A stretch of DNA of 22,838 bases, taken from CAZRRV01 sp964406705 (GTDB lineage Bacteria > Bacillota > Clostridia > Oscillospirales > Acutalibacteraceae). The stretch covers positions 1-22,838 of the forward strand of contig CAYOSS010000023.1 of the NCBI GenBank assembly GCA_964406705.1, read 5' to 3'. The position numbers and the translations under genes were made by a program. The first letter of the stretch is position 1; each line of letters starts with the position of its first letter. A model generated the notes under the pieces. That model was not told the DNA's origin. It saw only the letters and a program-made list of their open reading frames with translations, and did no database searches. This document shows, one piece after another, positions 22,681 through 22,838 of this stretch.

Positions 22681-22701
22681 AGCGGGGTGTCCCGCTTTTT
22701 T
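22681..22701 (+). terminator. Hairpin plus T-tract, plus-strand terminator
   Basis: AGCGGG (22681-22686) and CCCGCT (22691-22696) form a six-pair stem with a GTGT loop, followed by TTTTT on the plus strand. No plus-strand gene runs into it within the window, so it would stop antisense transcription; on the minus strand it has no T-tract. It lies just upstream of the oxidoreductase promoter. Confidence 0.5.
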
Positions 22702-22838
22702 ATCGGGGGAGCGGAGCGGGGTCGGTCCCGGGGGGCTGCTGCTCGCTGCGCGGTGAAGGCTTCGCGGGACCGGGGGGTTCTTGGCTCCGCCTGTTATTGG
22801 AAGCCGGTCTGTTCCCTACCGGGAGGGAAACTAAGTGG
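22702..22838. other. GC-rich right end, no gene supported
   Basis: I find no convincing ORF. An inverted repeat GGTCCCG (22724-22730) / CGGGACC (22765-22771) and a small hairpin TTCCCT (22812-22817) / AGGGAA (22824-22829) are present. Neither has a T-tract, so they are not clear terminators. Confidence 0.35.

Noticed and set aside
22724..22771. Long inverted repeat as a terminator
   Set aside because: A 7-bp stem with a 34-nt loop and no T-tract on either strand.

Overview
The window reads as part of the chromosome of a GC-rich member of the Bacillota, most likely an uncultured member of class Clostridia. This is inferred from the gene set (TmcAL, RqcH/NFACT, QueT, a CarD-family regulator, DUF1858, a ProB without a PUA domain), strong GGAGG ribosome binding sites and near-consensus sigma-A promoters with 17-bp spacers. 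Two runs of exactly 100 N (13607-13706, 19522-19621) show that it is a scaffolded draft assembly. I see no rRNA, tRNA, CRISPR array, insertion sequence or phage gene.

Layout. The start of an unidentified leftward gene (1-40) diverges from metK, the only complete plus-strand gene (210-1412). Everything else is on the minus strand. Read in transcription order from the right, a near-perfect promoter (22631-22659) precedes an oxidoreductase cluster: an SDR dehydrogenase, a Gfo/Idh/MocA oxidoreductase, an MDR-type alcohol dehydrogenase, a quinone-oxidoreductase-like MDR and a metallo-beta-lactamase-fold hydrolase. Then come secA, proB, proA, a DUF1858 protein, rqcH and queT, followed by gltX-glnS, a Nif3-like protein, a CarD-like regulator, the rplM-rpsI ribosomal operon with its own promoter, and finally tmcAL with its own promoter, convergent with metK.

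Working relations. The genes are mostly housekeeping: SAM synthesis, protein export, proline synthesis, aminoacylation of Glu and Gln tRNAs, ribosomal proteins L13/S9, ribosome rescue and tRNA modification. The five oxidoreductase and hydrolase genes look like an uncharacterised small-molecule pathway.

The most unusual feature is not a gene. At seven same-strand junctions the space after a stop codon is filled by a degenerate tandem array. The unit is specific to each locus (25, 29, about 34, 33, 36 or about 41 bp, and longer at one locus). In most cases the first unit is visibly the last codons plus the stop codon of the upstream gene. The clearest case is 20592-20707: three extra 29-bp copies push apart two genes that would otherwise overlap as TGATG. 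Both assembly gaps lie inside such arrays, and both flanks rejoin in register if the N runs are removed. This looks like a repeated, locus-independent process that duplicates gene 3' ends into intergenic space; I do not recognise it as a named element.
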